NCBI GenBank assembly: GCA_940337035.1
Contig: CALNHX010003527.1
Span: 1-64,000, forward strand
Length of the DNA stretch: 64,000 bases
From: Agriotes lineatus
Taxonomy: Eukaryota; Arthropoda; Insecta; Coleoptera; Elateridae
Direction: 5' to 3'
A program made the translations under genes and the position numbers. Positions 47,289 to 56,568 of the stretch are shown here, piece by piece. Under the pieces are notes generated by a model. The model saw only the letters and a list, made by a program, of their open reading frames with translations, was not told the DNA's origin and made no database searches. The stretch's first letter is position 1. Each line of letters begins with the position of its first letter.

Positions 47289-47939
47289 ATGGAGGAATTA
47301 CTGGGAAAAATAAATAATAAATTGGATGCAATGGATGAAAGAGCGGAGCGCGTCGAGAAAAAAATTGATTTATTTCAGCAAGAAATGGCTAAAATTAAGG
47401 CAGAATATGCTAAAAAAGAAAAAGAATGGAATCGCGAAAAACAACAACTGTGTAATAAAATTAATGAGCTGGAAAATAGAATGGAAATACAGGAAAAGCA
47501 AGAAAAGAGAAATAATATAATAATAAAAGGACTGGTGATAAAAAATGATGAAACAAACGTAAAGGAAAAGGTGGAGGATTTCTTAGCCAAGGAAGTAGGA
47601 GTACAAGCGCAAGTGACTGAAGCATTTAAGATTGGAAGAACTGAAGACAGAAAAGTGATAGTCGCTAAGATTCAGAACTGGAACCAAAAAAGGGACATCA
47701 TGACAAATAAGAAGAAACTCAAAGGGAGAAGAATATATATCGACAACGACCTAACAGTGAAAGAGAAGCAAATTCAGAATAAAATCATTGAAATAGCCAA
47801 AGAAGAAACAAATCTAGGAAGAAGAATTAGGATAGGATATCAAAAACTTACAATAGATAACAAAACGTATCAGTGGAACAAAAAAAACGATCAGCTATGT
47901 TGTGTAAACGAGAAATTGCAAGTGCTACCAAAAAAGTAA
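47289..47939 (+). CDS. LINE ORF1 protein (coiled-coil RNA-binding type)
   Basis: The 216 residues start with a long predicted coiled coil (about residues 5-75, with heptads such as INNKLDAMDERAERVEKKID). Then follows RRM-like sequence: RNNIIIKGL, VIVAKIQNWNQKRDIM, KKLKGRRIYIDNDL. This layout is that of LINE ORF1 nucleic-acid chaperones. The upstream frame at 47044-47313 has a Met but no known motif and overlaps the start. ORF1 overlaps ORF2 by 67 bases, with ORF2 in the -1 frame, so ORF2 could be made by frameshift or reinitiation. Confidence 0.8.
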   Translation: MEELLGKINNKLDAMDERAERVEKKIDLFQQEMAKIKAEYAKKEKEWNREKQQLCNKINELENRMEIQEKQEKRNNIIIKGLVIKNDETNVKEKVEDFLAKEVGVQAQVTEAFKIGRTEDRKVIVAKIQNWNQKRDIMTNKKKLKGRRIYIDNDLTVKEKQIQNKIIEIAKEETNLGRRIRIGYQKLTIDNKTYQWNKKNDQLCCVNEKLQVLPKK

Positions 47940-50900
47940 TTGAAGCAGAGCAGGACGGACAAACAGCAACGACCGCAAGAAAACTGACAATGAATATGGA
48001 TATAAAAAGCACAAAAAATACAAAGATGCATAAGAAAAAAGAAAAAAAGAGAAACACAATAAACTTGGGAACCTGGAACATAAGAACACTGTTAACACCT
48101 GGAAAAATGATAGAAGTGGCGAATGAAGTAGCAAGATACAAGGTAGAAATCGCAGCTATCCAAGAAGTAAGATGGAAGGAACACGGAGAAATCAATAAAA
48201 AAGATTTTATAATGCTGTATTCGGGAGAAAAAAAACAAGGAAAAAATGGTACTGCTTTTATAGTATCAAAGGAAATGAAGGATAAAATTCTGCAATTTAA
48301 GCCCATTAACGGACGACTATCTTATTTAAGAATCAAAGGCAAACCAGCGAACCTATCTATTATAAATGCATACGCACCCACGGAGGAGAAAAGCGATAAC
48401 GAAAAGATGGCCTTCTATGATGAACTTGACAAGATTAGTGAAGCAATACCAAAGTTTGACACCCTGATCGTATTAGGCGATTTTAATGCCCAGATTGGGA
48501 AAGAGAACTGCTTCCATGAGGTAGCAGGTAAACACACATTGCATGATGTAACTAATGATAATGGGACAAAACTATGTAACTTCGCAGCCAGAAATAATTT
48601 AATAATAAGCAGTACCAAATTCAAGCATAAGACAGCGCACAAAGAAACATGGGTACAACCTGGGGGAAGGAAGGGTAACCAGATTGACCATGTACTGATA
48701 ATGAAGAAACGAGCATCATCAATACGAGACGTAAGAACATTCAGAGGAGCATGCGCAGACTCTGACCACTATCTGGTAATAGCGAAAATGAAACAAAAGA
48801 TTGCAACACAGAAAGATACAAATAAAAAAGATAAAAAATGGGACATCGAAAAACTCAAAGTAGAACACACCAGAGAAAAATATAGAAATACTATAAACAG
48901 AGAAATAGAGAAAAAACCTAGAAGTAACGACATAGAACACGAGTGGAAAAACTTAAAAGTTGAAATAGAGACTGCGGCGATAAATGTAGTTGGATATAAG
49001 AGAATAGTAAGAGGAAAAGAATGGTTCAATGAGGAATGCGAAGAAGCGGTTAAACGAAAGAGAGAAGCAAGAGTAAAATGGTTACGAACTACAAACAAAG
49101 AAGATATGGAAAATTATAACGAGCTGAAGAAACAAGTAACAAGAATATGTAGAGAAAGAAAGAGAGAATGGATAAATAATGCAATGGAAGAAATTGAAGA
49201 TAACAGTAGAAACAGCAACTTAAGAAATATGTATAAAAACATAAAGAAACAGAAAACGGGGTGTAAAATAAAGACAAGAGGAATAAAAAATGAAGCAGGC
49301 AATACAGAATATGACAAGGAGAAGATAAAGAAACGATGGATGGAATACTTCTCAAAATTACTGAATGATGAAAACAATGATGCACAAATAGAAGAGGGAA
49401 TAACGATAGAAGAAGAGGAAAAAGTGCTTGAACCATCAGAGGAAGAATTTAAGCAAGCTATTAAAAAAATAAGAAATGGTAAAGCACCAGGAAGCGATAA
49501 GATTGAAGGCGAATTGATAAAACTGGGCGGAGAGAAACTACATGAAAGATTATACAGACTAATAAAGGAGATATGGAGAAGCGAGAAAATGCCAGAGGAG
49601 TGGAGAAACGGAGTTGTGGTGCCGATACTAAAAAAGGGTGACCCGGAGGAGTGTAGCAACTACAGGGGAATCACGCTGCTAAATGTAGCATATAAAATAG
49701 TAACCACACTTATTCAACAGCGATTAGTGGAATATACCGAACTACACACGGGGGACTACCAATACGGATTTCGGCCTGGAAGATCTACAACGGATGCTAT
49801 ATATGTCCTGCAGCAGATTACAGAAAAATGCCATGAATATAATATAGACGTGCACATGATGTTCATTGACTTCAAACAAGCGTTTGATAAAATTAACAGA
49901 AACAGTTTATTTAAGGACATGAAAAATCTACAGATACCATCTAAACTGATAAAACTAATACAAATGACATTAGAACGATCCACAACAATGATCAGAACGG
50001 CAGAAGGGACAACTGATAGAATTGTAATTAACACTGGAGTACGCCAAGGTGACTCGTTGTCGGCAACACTATTTAATATTGTATTAGAAAACATCATAAG
50101 AAAAGTAGGTGGACAAGGAACAATAATGACCAAACAGATACAAATCATTGCTTATGCTGACGATGTGGTGATTATTGCAAGAAATGTAAGAGCACTATGT
50201 GAGACATTTACACAACTGGAGCAAGCAGCAGAAGAGAGAGGACTAAAAGTAAATGAAAATAAAACAAAATACATGCTACACCAGAATAATAAAAATAAAA
50301 ACAGGAAACAAGATCTCAGAATAGGAAAATATGTGTTCGAAGAAGTGCAAAAATTCAAATACCTTGGAAAAAATATAAGTGACACGAATGATAGAGGAGA
50401 AGATATAAGAGACAGAATACAAGCTGGAAACAGAGCCTACTATAGTAATAAAAATATTCTGAAAGATAAGAACATCAGTAAGAAAACCAAATTACGAATA
50501 TACAAAGGACTAATAAGACCAATTGTGATGTATGCAGCCGAAACACTATGTGTAACAAAAAGAGAGGAAGAACATTTAAGAATATGGGAGAGAAGAATAC
50601 TCAGAACAATATTAGGACCAAAGAAAATCAGTAATACCGAATACCGCTCGAAGATGAACCACGAAATATTGGAAGAAATAAATGGAAAGGACATTGTGAG
50701 AGCAATTAAAGCACAGAGATTAAGATGGCTAGGACACATATGGAGATCAAACGATGACAGAATGATAAAAAGAATAACACTATGGCAACCAATACTAGTA
50801 AGACGGAAAGGCAGACCAAGGATGAGATGGATGGATGAAGTTGAAGAAGATATAAGAAGAATGGAAATCACAAGATGGAAAGAAAAGACTACAGATAGAA

Positions 50901-50950
50901 AACAATGGCGAAGCATTGTTGAAATAGCTACAGCACACAGCCAGTTGTAA
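47873..50950 (+). CDS. LINE ORF2: AP endonuclease and reverse transcriptase
   Basis: The 1025 residues are open throughout. The APE-type endonuclease is near residues 60-310: LGTWNIRTLLTPGKM, IQEVRW (catalytic Glu), VLGDFNAQIG, NQIDHVL, ADSDHYLVIA (catalytic D-H). The RT domain is near residues 530-800: NGKAPGSDKIEGELIK, YRGITLLNVAYKIV, YQYGFRPGRSTTDAI, FIDFKQAFDKINR (motif A), TGVRQGDSLSATLFNIVLE, IAYADDVVIIA (catalytic YADD). The C-terminal region has IVMYAAETLCVTKREEEHL and GRPRMRWMDEVEE. All catalytic residues I can recognise are present. The clade is not resolved, probably RTE-like or a neighbour. Confidence 0.92.
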   Translation: MEQKKRSAMLCKREIASATKKVIEAEQDGQTATTARKLTMNMDIKSTKNTKMHKKKEKKRNTINLGTWNIRTLLTPGKMIEVANEVARYKVEIAAIQEVRWKEHGEINKKDFIMLYSGEKKQGKNGTAFIVSKEMKDKILQFKPINGRLSYLRIKGKPANLSIINAYAPTEEKSDNEKMAFYDELDKISEAIPKFDTLIVLGDFNAQIGKENCFHEVAGKHTLHDVTNDNGTKLCNFAARNNLIISSTKFKHKTAHKETWVQPGGRKGNQIDHVLIMKKRASSIRDVRTFRGACADSDHYLVIAKMKQKIATQKDTNKKDKKWDIEKLKVEHTREKYRNTINREIEKKPRSNDIEHEWKNLKVEIETAAINVVGYKRIVRGKEWFNEECEEAVKRKREARVKWLRTTNKEDMENYNELKKQVTRICRERKREWINNAMEEIEDNSRNSNLRNMYKNIKKQKTGCKIKTRGIKNEAGNTEYDKEKIKKRWMEYFSKLLNDENNDAQIEEGITIEEEEKVLEPSEEEFKQAIKKIRNGKAPGSDKIEGELIKLGGEKLHERLYRLIKEIWRSEKMPEEWRNGVVVPILKKGDPEECSNYRGITLLNVAYKIVTTLIQQRLVEYTELHTGDYQYGFRPGRSTTDAIYVLQQITEKCHEYNIDVHMMFIDFKQAFDKINRNSLFKDMKNLQIPSKLIKLIQMTLERSTTMIRTAEGTTDRIVINTGVRQGDSLSATLFNIVLENIIRKVGGQGTIMTKQIQIIAYADDVVIIARNVRALCETFTQLEQAAEERGLKVNENKTKYMLHQNNKNKNRKQDLRIGKYVFEEVQKFKYLGKNISDTNDRGEDIRDRIQAGNRAYYSNKNILKDKNISKKTKLRIYKGLIRPIVMYAAETLCVTKREEEHLRIWERRILRTILGPKKISNTEYRSKMNHEILEEINGKDIVRAIKAQRLRWLGHIWRSNDDRMIKRITLWQPILVRRKGRPRMRWMDEVEEDIRRMEITRWKEKTTDRKQWRSIVEIATAHSQL

Positions 50951-51199
50951 AATATAGTAGAGGAAGATATGGGGATTAATCCACCCCGAAAATAGGATTA
51001 TGAGAGCTCCAGAAAGGAGCGGTGACAAATCCCCCAGGGATAATGGCCAGTTATATATATATATATATAGCTACTACCGCATGAATGCGCAGAACTCGTT
51101 AACACAATGCCTGATAGAATTAAAGCTGCTGTGCCCAATAAAGGGGACGTAACGCAGTTTTAAAATAATGGCAGAACTATTCTCAACCGTCAGTCCTGC

Positions 51200-51864
51200 G
51201 AAAATGAAGGCATCAACTTTTGAGGTATGGTCGTCCACAAAAAAATTTGTTTTGGTTTTTTTTTTGATAAATAACTGGTTCATAACATTTCATTGTATTA
51301 GCGAAACGGAGTGATGCTGAGTGTTGAAGTATTCTTGGAAAGCACGGAAGGGCGCTTTTCTTGAGTGGGGGGTACCGTATATTTTATTATTGTTAAGGTT
51401 GCAAATATTAACAAATGTAATAGTTATTTAACCAACAAGTGTGTTAATGAAGGCGATTAATAATCGAAACTGTTTAAAGCACAAACGAGCAATAGCGAGT
51501 GAGTGCCTTTAATAGTTGAGATTATTAATCGCCCATTAACAAACGAGTTGATTACAAAATTTTTTCGTTGACTGCAAAATCTTTTTTTGTGGCGAAAAAT
51601 TAAATTAATACAACCAACCTCCATGCAAAATATCATCAAAACGTCAAAATCACAAAAACAGTTAATTAATGAAAAAGAGTGTATTAATCAAAAACAGTGT
51701 ATTAATGACGTCTATTAATCCATCCTTTTTTAGGAAAAATAATTCATTAATATTGAAATTAACAAGCGGCCAACAAAAAAATTATTTTTCAGCTAATCTA
51801 AGCTTAAAGTTTATGTTTCATTGTAGTAATATATTTTTTTCGAAGAATAAGTCTTTATTGGGTC
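51200..51864. repeat. Palindromic element and AT-rich DNA
   Basis: Bases 51430-51560 form a palindrome: AAGGCGATTAATAATC pairs with GATTATTAATCGCC. It has the same central style (GAGCAATAGCGAGTGAGTG) as other short palindromes. The rest is unassigned. Confidence 0.5.
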
Positions 51865-52215
51865 TTTGGAGACTTTTCCTTGACACCGAAAGTCAGAAGA
51901 GGACCGGATTATGTATGTATGCACGTATGTAAACGTGCAGACTTTCTTTTTAATTTTTTTTAACAAGATTTTTATACTTAGCAAATTTGGCAATTATACT
52001 AGTCCAAGTTTAAGTGATTTCGAAAATTTCAGTTATTTATTTCATCAATTTTGTCAATTAATGTTTAAACAAGCAGTAGTGATTATCTATTTGAGTCATT
52101 TTACTGGTTAGATAGCCCTTATTTTATTATTTATTGGATAATATAATAGCCAATCTTTTAACAGTGCTGTCAAATTTAAATTTATTCTTTTAATCTGTGT
52201 GAGTAAACTAAGCAC
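51865..52215. repeat. Segmental-duplication tail, third copy
   Basis: GAGACTTTTCCTTGACACCG, then GCAAATTTGGCAATTATACTAG and GTTTAAACAAGCAGTAGTG match 41445-41900 and 55530-55870. It is the continuation of the unit whose exon B3 lies on the other side of the Tc1 and LINE insertions. Confidence 0.65.
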
Positions 52216-52249
52216 TATCCATATTATTTCATTACAATTTTTTTTACAA

Positions 52250-52990
52250 TTAAGCAAGAAGACGAATACTCCGATTTATACGAAATTAAGATAGGAGCAC
52301 CATAGGGCAGTGTTTTGGGACCAATACTAACCTCTTGTACACCAGTAGCATCCCAATAACCAAAAAGGCAACGATAGCTACCTTTGCAGACTATACTGTA
52401 ATATTAGCGGTAGGCTAAAGCCATAAACGAAGTAGATAGATGAACAAAACGTTGGAGAATCATGCTAAACGAAAGAAAATCAGTGCATATCAGCTTCAAA
52501 AATAAGAAGTATAATCACGCGCTAGTGACAATCAACAAAAGCATGATACCGCATGCTAATACAGCAAAGCATCTTGGAATGAACTTTGATGCCAAACTAC
52601 GCTGGAAAGAGCACATAACAAGAAAAGAGAAGAACTAAATATAAAATATACAAAAATGTATTGACTGCTGGAAAGAAAGTCGCAAATCTCAATGCACAGT
52701 TTGGACATACGGTTGACAACTTTATAACTGTGCTAGCGAAACCAACGCTAGCCAAATTCAAAATTTTCAGAACACAGTGCTAAACACCATCGTGGATGCA
52801 CCCTGGTACATCAGAAACAGTGATATTCAGAGAGGAAATAAAAAAATGTTTTCCCAGAAGCATGAGACCATATAAACATCGAGGCCATCCATCTCCTTGA
52901 CAATGCAGAATAAGTGATAAGCATCAGCGAAAAAAAGCAGAACAAAGGTGCTAACACGTGAAAAGACTGTTCAAAGGTATTAGAACTGAG
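52250..52990 (+). pseudogene. Jockey-like LINE RT relic
   Basis: Frames give YSDLYEIKIGAP, a stop, GSVLGPILTSC, a degraded FADDT box (FADYTVILA-like at about 52385), HLGMNFDAKLRWKEHI, and APWYIRNSDIQRG. These are the RT and C-terminal hallmarks of the jockey clade. There are several stops and frameshifts. A second fragment with the same start is at 55912. Confidence 0.75.
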
Positions 52991-53479
52991 ATGACGCCAA
53001 TAGGTGAACTCTTAACATAATCAATAGACAATTTAAGTTAGATAAGAATTGCTGGTTAGTCTTAAGACTAGTTACAATGTAATTTAAACAATAAAAAAAT
53101 AAAATTTTTCACTCAAAATCTATCAGACTATACGACTACATGGAATTTTATTGCCATGGGACACCCTGTATATAAAATGCTCCTTTGTTCCCTCAGAAGA
53201 GAGAATAAAGAACATTTTTTCTCCTTCACTACCATGTGTCATTTGCAGGAAGTAAATTGAATTTAATGCCAACTGGGGATAAACTGACATTTATTTACAT
53301 CATTTTTTGAAACAAATGGACTTCTTTATTATCTGCCTCTTTTATATTTTTTTCATGATTTAAACAAGCTTGATCACTGACAACAGATTAGTTTACTAAT
53401 AGAAATTAGGTATCAATTAATTAATTAATCTTCGCGGGTACGGTTAAAATTAAAAAACAGATAAAAGGTTTTGCCTTGA
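52991..53479. other. AT-rich stretch with TE tail
   Basis: GGGACACCCTGTATATAAAATG at about 53159 looks like the end of a CAGGGTGT-type element. Nothing else was recognised. Confidence 0.35.
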
Positions 53480-53663
53480 CCCACATATATTTAATTGAAA
53501 TTCAGCAAGTTTACATAGCGCTACATATGTTTCGACGTCAATTTACGTCATCTTCAGACAAATACATGAAGTTATAACAGACAATTGTTTAAACATTATT
53601 TAAAAAATAATACCGGGTGATCATAAATGGTTGTGAATTTTGTTCTTAGGTTGGCACTGTTTA

Positions 53664-54101
53664 TGTTGGTGGTATTGTAAGTCTATGTCAAATTTGAGGT
53701 TAGCAGGTTAGGTTTTGCATCAGTCTGTGTCAAAATCATATATGTATTATACATATATTGCTAGTAGGGCCTGGAAACGGCCGAAAACATTATGGCGCCA
53801 ACATAGTCTCACTTTGAGTATAACGCGTCTCGTGCGCATGCGTGAGAATTCGAACTCCTCCTTTAGAAGCAAATTTTAAACTTGACTGGGAGGTTCACTT
53901 TCCCCAACCGCGCGGACGACGCCGACGAGCTTGCGCACAGCTCACCATATACATTGAAGAGTTGGTTGTCTATCTCACTTCCTTCGTGACCCCCCAACTC
54001 ATGGCCGCTAGCAATATAGTAAGTAATATATATGGTCAAAACCGATGCAGAACCTAACCTGCTAACCTCGAATTTGACATAAACTTACAGTGCCACCAAC
54101 A
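53664..54101. repeat. TGTTGG palindromic MITE (nest level 3)
   Basis: The ends TGTTGGTGG and CCACCAACA sit inside the level-2 element, with TA on each side. The family core GAGGTTAGCAGGTTAGGTTT is split by a level-4 insertion at 53737. Confidence 0.75.
53737..54034 (+). mobile_element. 8-bp-TSD element (nest level 4)
   Basis: The flanks are GTCAAAAT (53729-53736) and GTCAAAAC (54035-54042), an 8-bp duplication with one mismatch. The sequence matches 27309-27595 in the opposite orientation, including GGGCCTGGAAACGGCCG. TIRs start CATATAT. The 71-codon frame at 53842 is not shared as a coding sequence by the other copy. Confidence 0.8.
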
Positions 54102-54801
54102 TAAACAGTGCCAACATAAGAAAAAGAATCACAACCATTTATGGTCACCCGGTACAACTAACATCACGAGAGGTGCAGTTAGTACTCCGAGTCGGTTTAA
54201 CGCTCCATAAAACACAGGATTAATTAAAAATCAAAGAAGGATTACAAAGTTCATCTGTCACTAAAATGACGCAAAACAAGACATTAGGTAATTAGTAATT
54301 ACTAATTCATCTTGATTTGAAAATCAAGGAATTTTAATTTACGATTAGCAGAGAAACTGTATATCCACCTCTGGAGTAGTAGTTCTTTATGCACCAAAGA
54401 AGTCAAGTGAGTGTTTCAGTCCCAGTATAAATACTGTTTTCTGTTCAAAGCAAGGAGCACATTAATGCAAGAGACTAAAACACACTTTACTGAATAACGG
54501 AATATTATTGCAAAAAAGTGAAATGTAAAAACTAAATAATAATAATTGATTTCAAAGCTATTGTGATTTATTTCGAATTTATGTAAGTACTTTTATATTC
54601 AGTTAGGAGTTTAACGTTATTTTTTTATTGACGTTTGTTATGTTTGTACTGTTATTTGGTTTCCATGGCAACATTAAATCCTATAGGAATTAATACTTAC
54701 TTTACTCTCTATTTTGAAGTAGTAAAATAAAAATGCTATTCATTTTATTAATACTGTTGCACATGGTTTCAGTTTAAAATTTATTTTTAGTAAACGGAGT
54801 A

Positions 54802-54832
54802 CTGCAACTACAACGATATTTTCGTTCGGCCT
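54802..54832 (-). pseudogene. lola: Stub of exon A (acceptor kept)
   Basis: The acceptor TTGATTTCAG and codons for EAERKYRCSC are kept exactly, then the similarity ends at the same breakpoint as in the two other stubs (GCAGTACTCCGTTTAC). One ancestral truncation was therefore duplicated. Confidence 0.7.
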
Positions 54833-54964
54833 CTGAAATCAAGTAAAATAACCTAATATTATTATCAGTTCATGTTAAGTAAAATTTGAAAGAATTTGTT
54901 CAGCAGTTTTTAAAAGTTTATTTCTAAAATAATACCGTCTACAAAGTTTATAGCACTATAATTA

Positions 54965-55167
54965 CTAATGTTTCTTCGCCATATGAAGCTGAAGACAATA
55001 CTTATACTTTGCTTTATAGTCACACAGGGTACAGGAAAATCTCGGGTCAACACCACATGCATACACAAGATGTTGCGTCAAATTGTATTTATACTTGTAG
55101 CTTTTATTGCATCGCCCACATATGAAATTCTTGGGGGTATAGAGTGGTTCAGCTATGGTCAGTATAT
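54965..55167 (-). CDS. lola: lola-type alternative 3' exon B4
   Basis: This is the intact 5'-most exon B copy in the window. The acceptor TTTCTTTATTTTTAG has its AG at 55168-55169. The frame runs ILTIAEPLYTPKNF, then finger 1 CGRCNKSYKYKYNLTQH with the closing C of YACGVDP, then finger 2 CTLCDYKAKYKYCLQLH and HMAKKH. A CAT-TAG change ends it one residue earlier than B1-B3. An AATAAA complement is at 54917-54922. Its helix equals that of B2. Confidence 0.82.
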
Positions 55168-55911
55168 CTAAAAATAAAGAAATATTAGATATGATAATAA
55201 TAACAATACACATAACATGACCAGAAAATTTTAAAAAACAATAGGTACTTAAAACACCATGTATTTTTGTACGACATATACAGGGTGTCCCAGAAATGGT
55301 AATAAAACGCCAGATAGCCATGCAGCCTGATTAATATTCTAAGTGAAAAATTCTAGTAAATTGTTCTATTTTATGTTTAATTTTCACGTTTAAGCAGTTC
55401 TACCTTACTGTCTTTTTTCAGTACCAGAAATCGAAACTTCAGTTTAACATAAGTATTATAAAAAATGTAGTAATTTGTCAATGAAGACGTCTTTTAAACA
55501 TTAAGACAACAATTAAAAGGCGTTAAAAGTGGAGACTTTTCCTTGCCACCGAAAGGTAGAAGAAGACTGGATTATGTATGTATGCATGTATGTAAAAGTG
55601 GAGACTTTCTTTTAATTTTTTTTTTAACAAGGCTTTTATACTTATAGCAAATATGGCAATTATACCAGTCCAAGTTTATGTGATTTCTGAAATTGCAGTC
55701 ATTTATTTTATCAATTTTGTCAAGCAATGTTTAAACAAGCAGTAGTGCTTACCTATTCAAATCATTTTACTGGCTACATAGCTCTTATTTTATTATTGAT
55801 TGGATAATATAATTGCCAATCCTTTAACAGTACTGTCAAATTTAAATGTCTTCTTTTAATCCGTGTGAGTAAACTAAGCACATACACATTTTTTTCATAA
55901 TTTTTTTTTAC

Positions 55912-56059
55912 AATTATGCAAGAAGGCAAATACTCCAATTTATACAAAATTACAATAGGGGTACCACAGGGCAGTATTTTGGGACCAATACTTAACCTCT
56001 TGTAGACCCGTAACATCCCAATAACCAACAAGGCTACAATAGCTACCTTTGCAGACTAT
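55912..56059 (+). pseudogene. Jockey-like LINE RT fragment, interrupted
   Basis: It encodes a version of YSNLYKITIGVPQGSILGPI and ends in TIATFADY. The matching sequence resumes at about 56890 (ACTGTAATATTAGTGGTCGG), so about 830 bases including a solo LTR were inserted into the FADD region. It duplicates 52258-52440. Confidence 0.7.
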
Positions 56060-56098
56060 CAATACCATAAAATCGATGGTCTCTTTCTTTGTATGTAT

Positions 56099-56568
56099 TG
56101 TAACGATTCGGCTGACAGTTATTTGCCCCGGTGCCTCGATTATACTAGAAATTCCAGAGGCGGCTTCCAGCACGTGAATCATAGGCTGCCGACGGGCGTC
56201 CTCGAACGCAGGTGTACGCTAATGAATCATTTTCCAGTCGATGCTAGAGCGGCCCTGACGCGATACGTCACCGTTGCCCAGAACATCTGGAGGCTTCTGG
56301 AAGAAATTACCGGCGTGATATATAAGCGGGCAGAGTTCACCCGCAGTTCAGTTCTGAAATAATTCTCCGGCAGTTTGAATAAGTGTGTTGATCAGTATGT
56401 AATAATAAATAAATGTATCGATAGTTCCTTAGTGCCTGTATTAATTTGTAATCTGCTTGATAATTCTCGTGTGTACTTGTAAATAATAATAAATCTAATT
56501 GATGTAAATAAATGTTTAATACAAGCGTCGTATAATTTTTAAATAGCCCGAACGTTAAAAACGTAACA
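56099..56568. mobile_element. Solo LTR, copy 3
   Basis: It starts TGTAACGATTCGGCTG and ends CGAACGTTAAAAACGTAACA. Flanks are GTATGTAT on both sides, which includes a 4-bp GTAT duplication. GTGATATATAAGCGGGCAG is a good TATA site, followed by TTCAGTTCTGAA. AATAAATGTT lies near the end. It is inserted in sequence that itself interrupts a jockey fragment. Confidence 0.8.

Larger units (their letters stand above)
46715..51065 (+). mobile_element. Near full-length two-ORF LINE with 13-bp TSD
   Basis: TATAGCTACTACC occurs exactly at 46702-46714 and 51066-51078, inside the Tc1 transposase. The insert has a 574-bp 5' leader, ORF1, ORF2 and a short 3' UTR ending in a TA dinucleotide run (51052-51069). 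Because the tail and duplication overlap in TA bases, the exact 3' end is uncertain by a few bases. Both reading frames are open, so the copy may be young. Confidence 0.9.
45737..51163 (+). pseudogene. Tc1-like transposase, broken
   Basis: Three parts remain. 45737-45979 encodes the paired helix-turn-helix DNA-binding region (KNGISARTISISHSVPRST, KKTGRPSKIS) and stops early. 46334-46680 encodes DDE_3 pieces: SVMVWSCMSGRGVGKL, then the second catalytic Asp in VFQQDGAPCHTAKTVKTWF. After the LINE, 51079-51163 gives the C-terminus MPDRIKAAVPNKGDVTQF and a stop. The region round the third catalytic residue is corrupted by a frameshift. The enzyme cannot be active. Confidence 0.85.
45392..51175 (+). 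mobile_element. Tc1-like transposon split by a LINE
   Basis: The left boundary is set by comparison with the unoccupied duplicate at about 55445: GTTTAACATA is followed here by CGAGCCTAGACC. CCATAATAGTTCGACC and TTCATAATAGTTCGGCC (45599) are direct repeats in the left end. GGCAGAACTATTCTCAACC (51171 onward) is the inverted inner counterpart on the right. The right outer terminus is not found, so this end is probably truncated. A LINE (46715-51065) interrupts the transposase. Confidence 0.8.
53613..54152. mobile_element. CCGGGTGATC TIR element (nest level 2)
   Basis: The ends CCGGGTGATCATAAATGG and CCATTTATGGTCACCCGG are inverted repeats, with TA on both sides (53611-53612 and 54153-54154). 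The duplicated locus at about 42275 shows the empty site AATAATACAACTAAC. A TGTTGG palindrome (53664-54101) lies inside it. Confidence 0.85.

Noticed and set aside
49114..49659. Long minus frames opposite LINE ORF2 (for example 181 and 158 codons).
   Set aside because: They are antisense shadows of the A-rich coding strand and rich in Ser, Phe and Leu.
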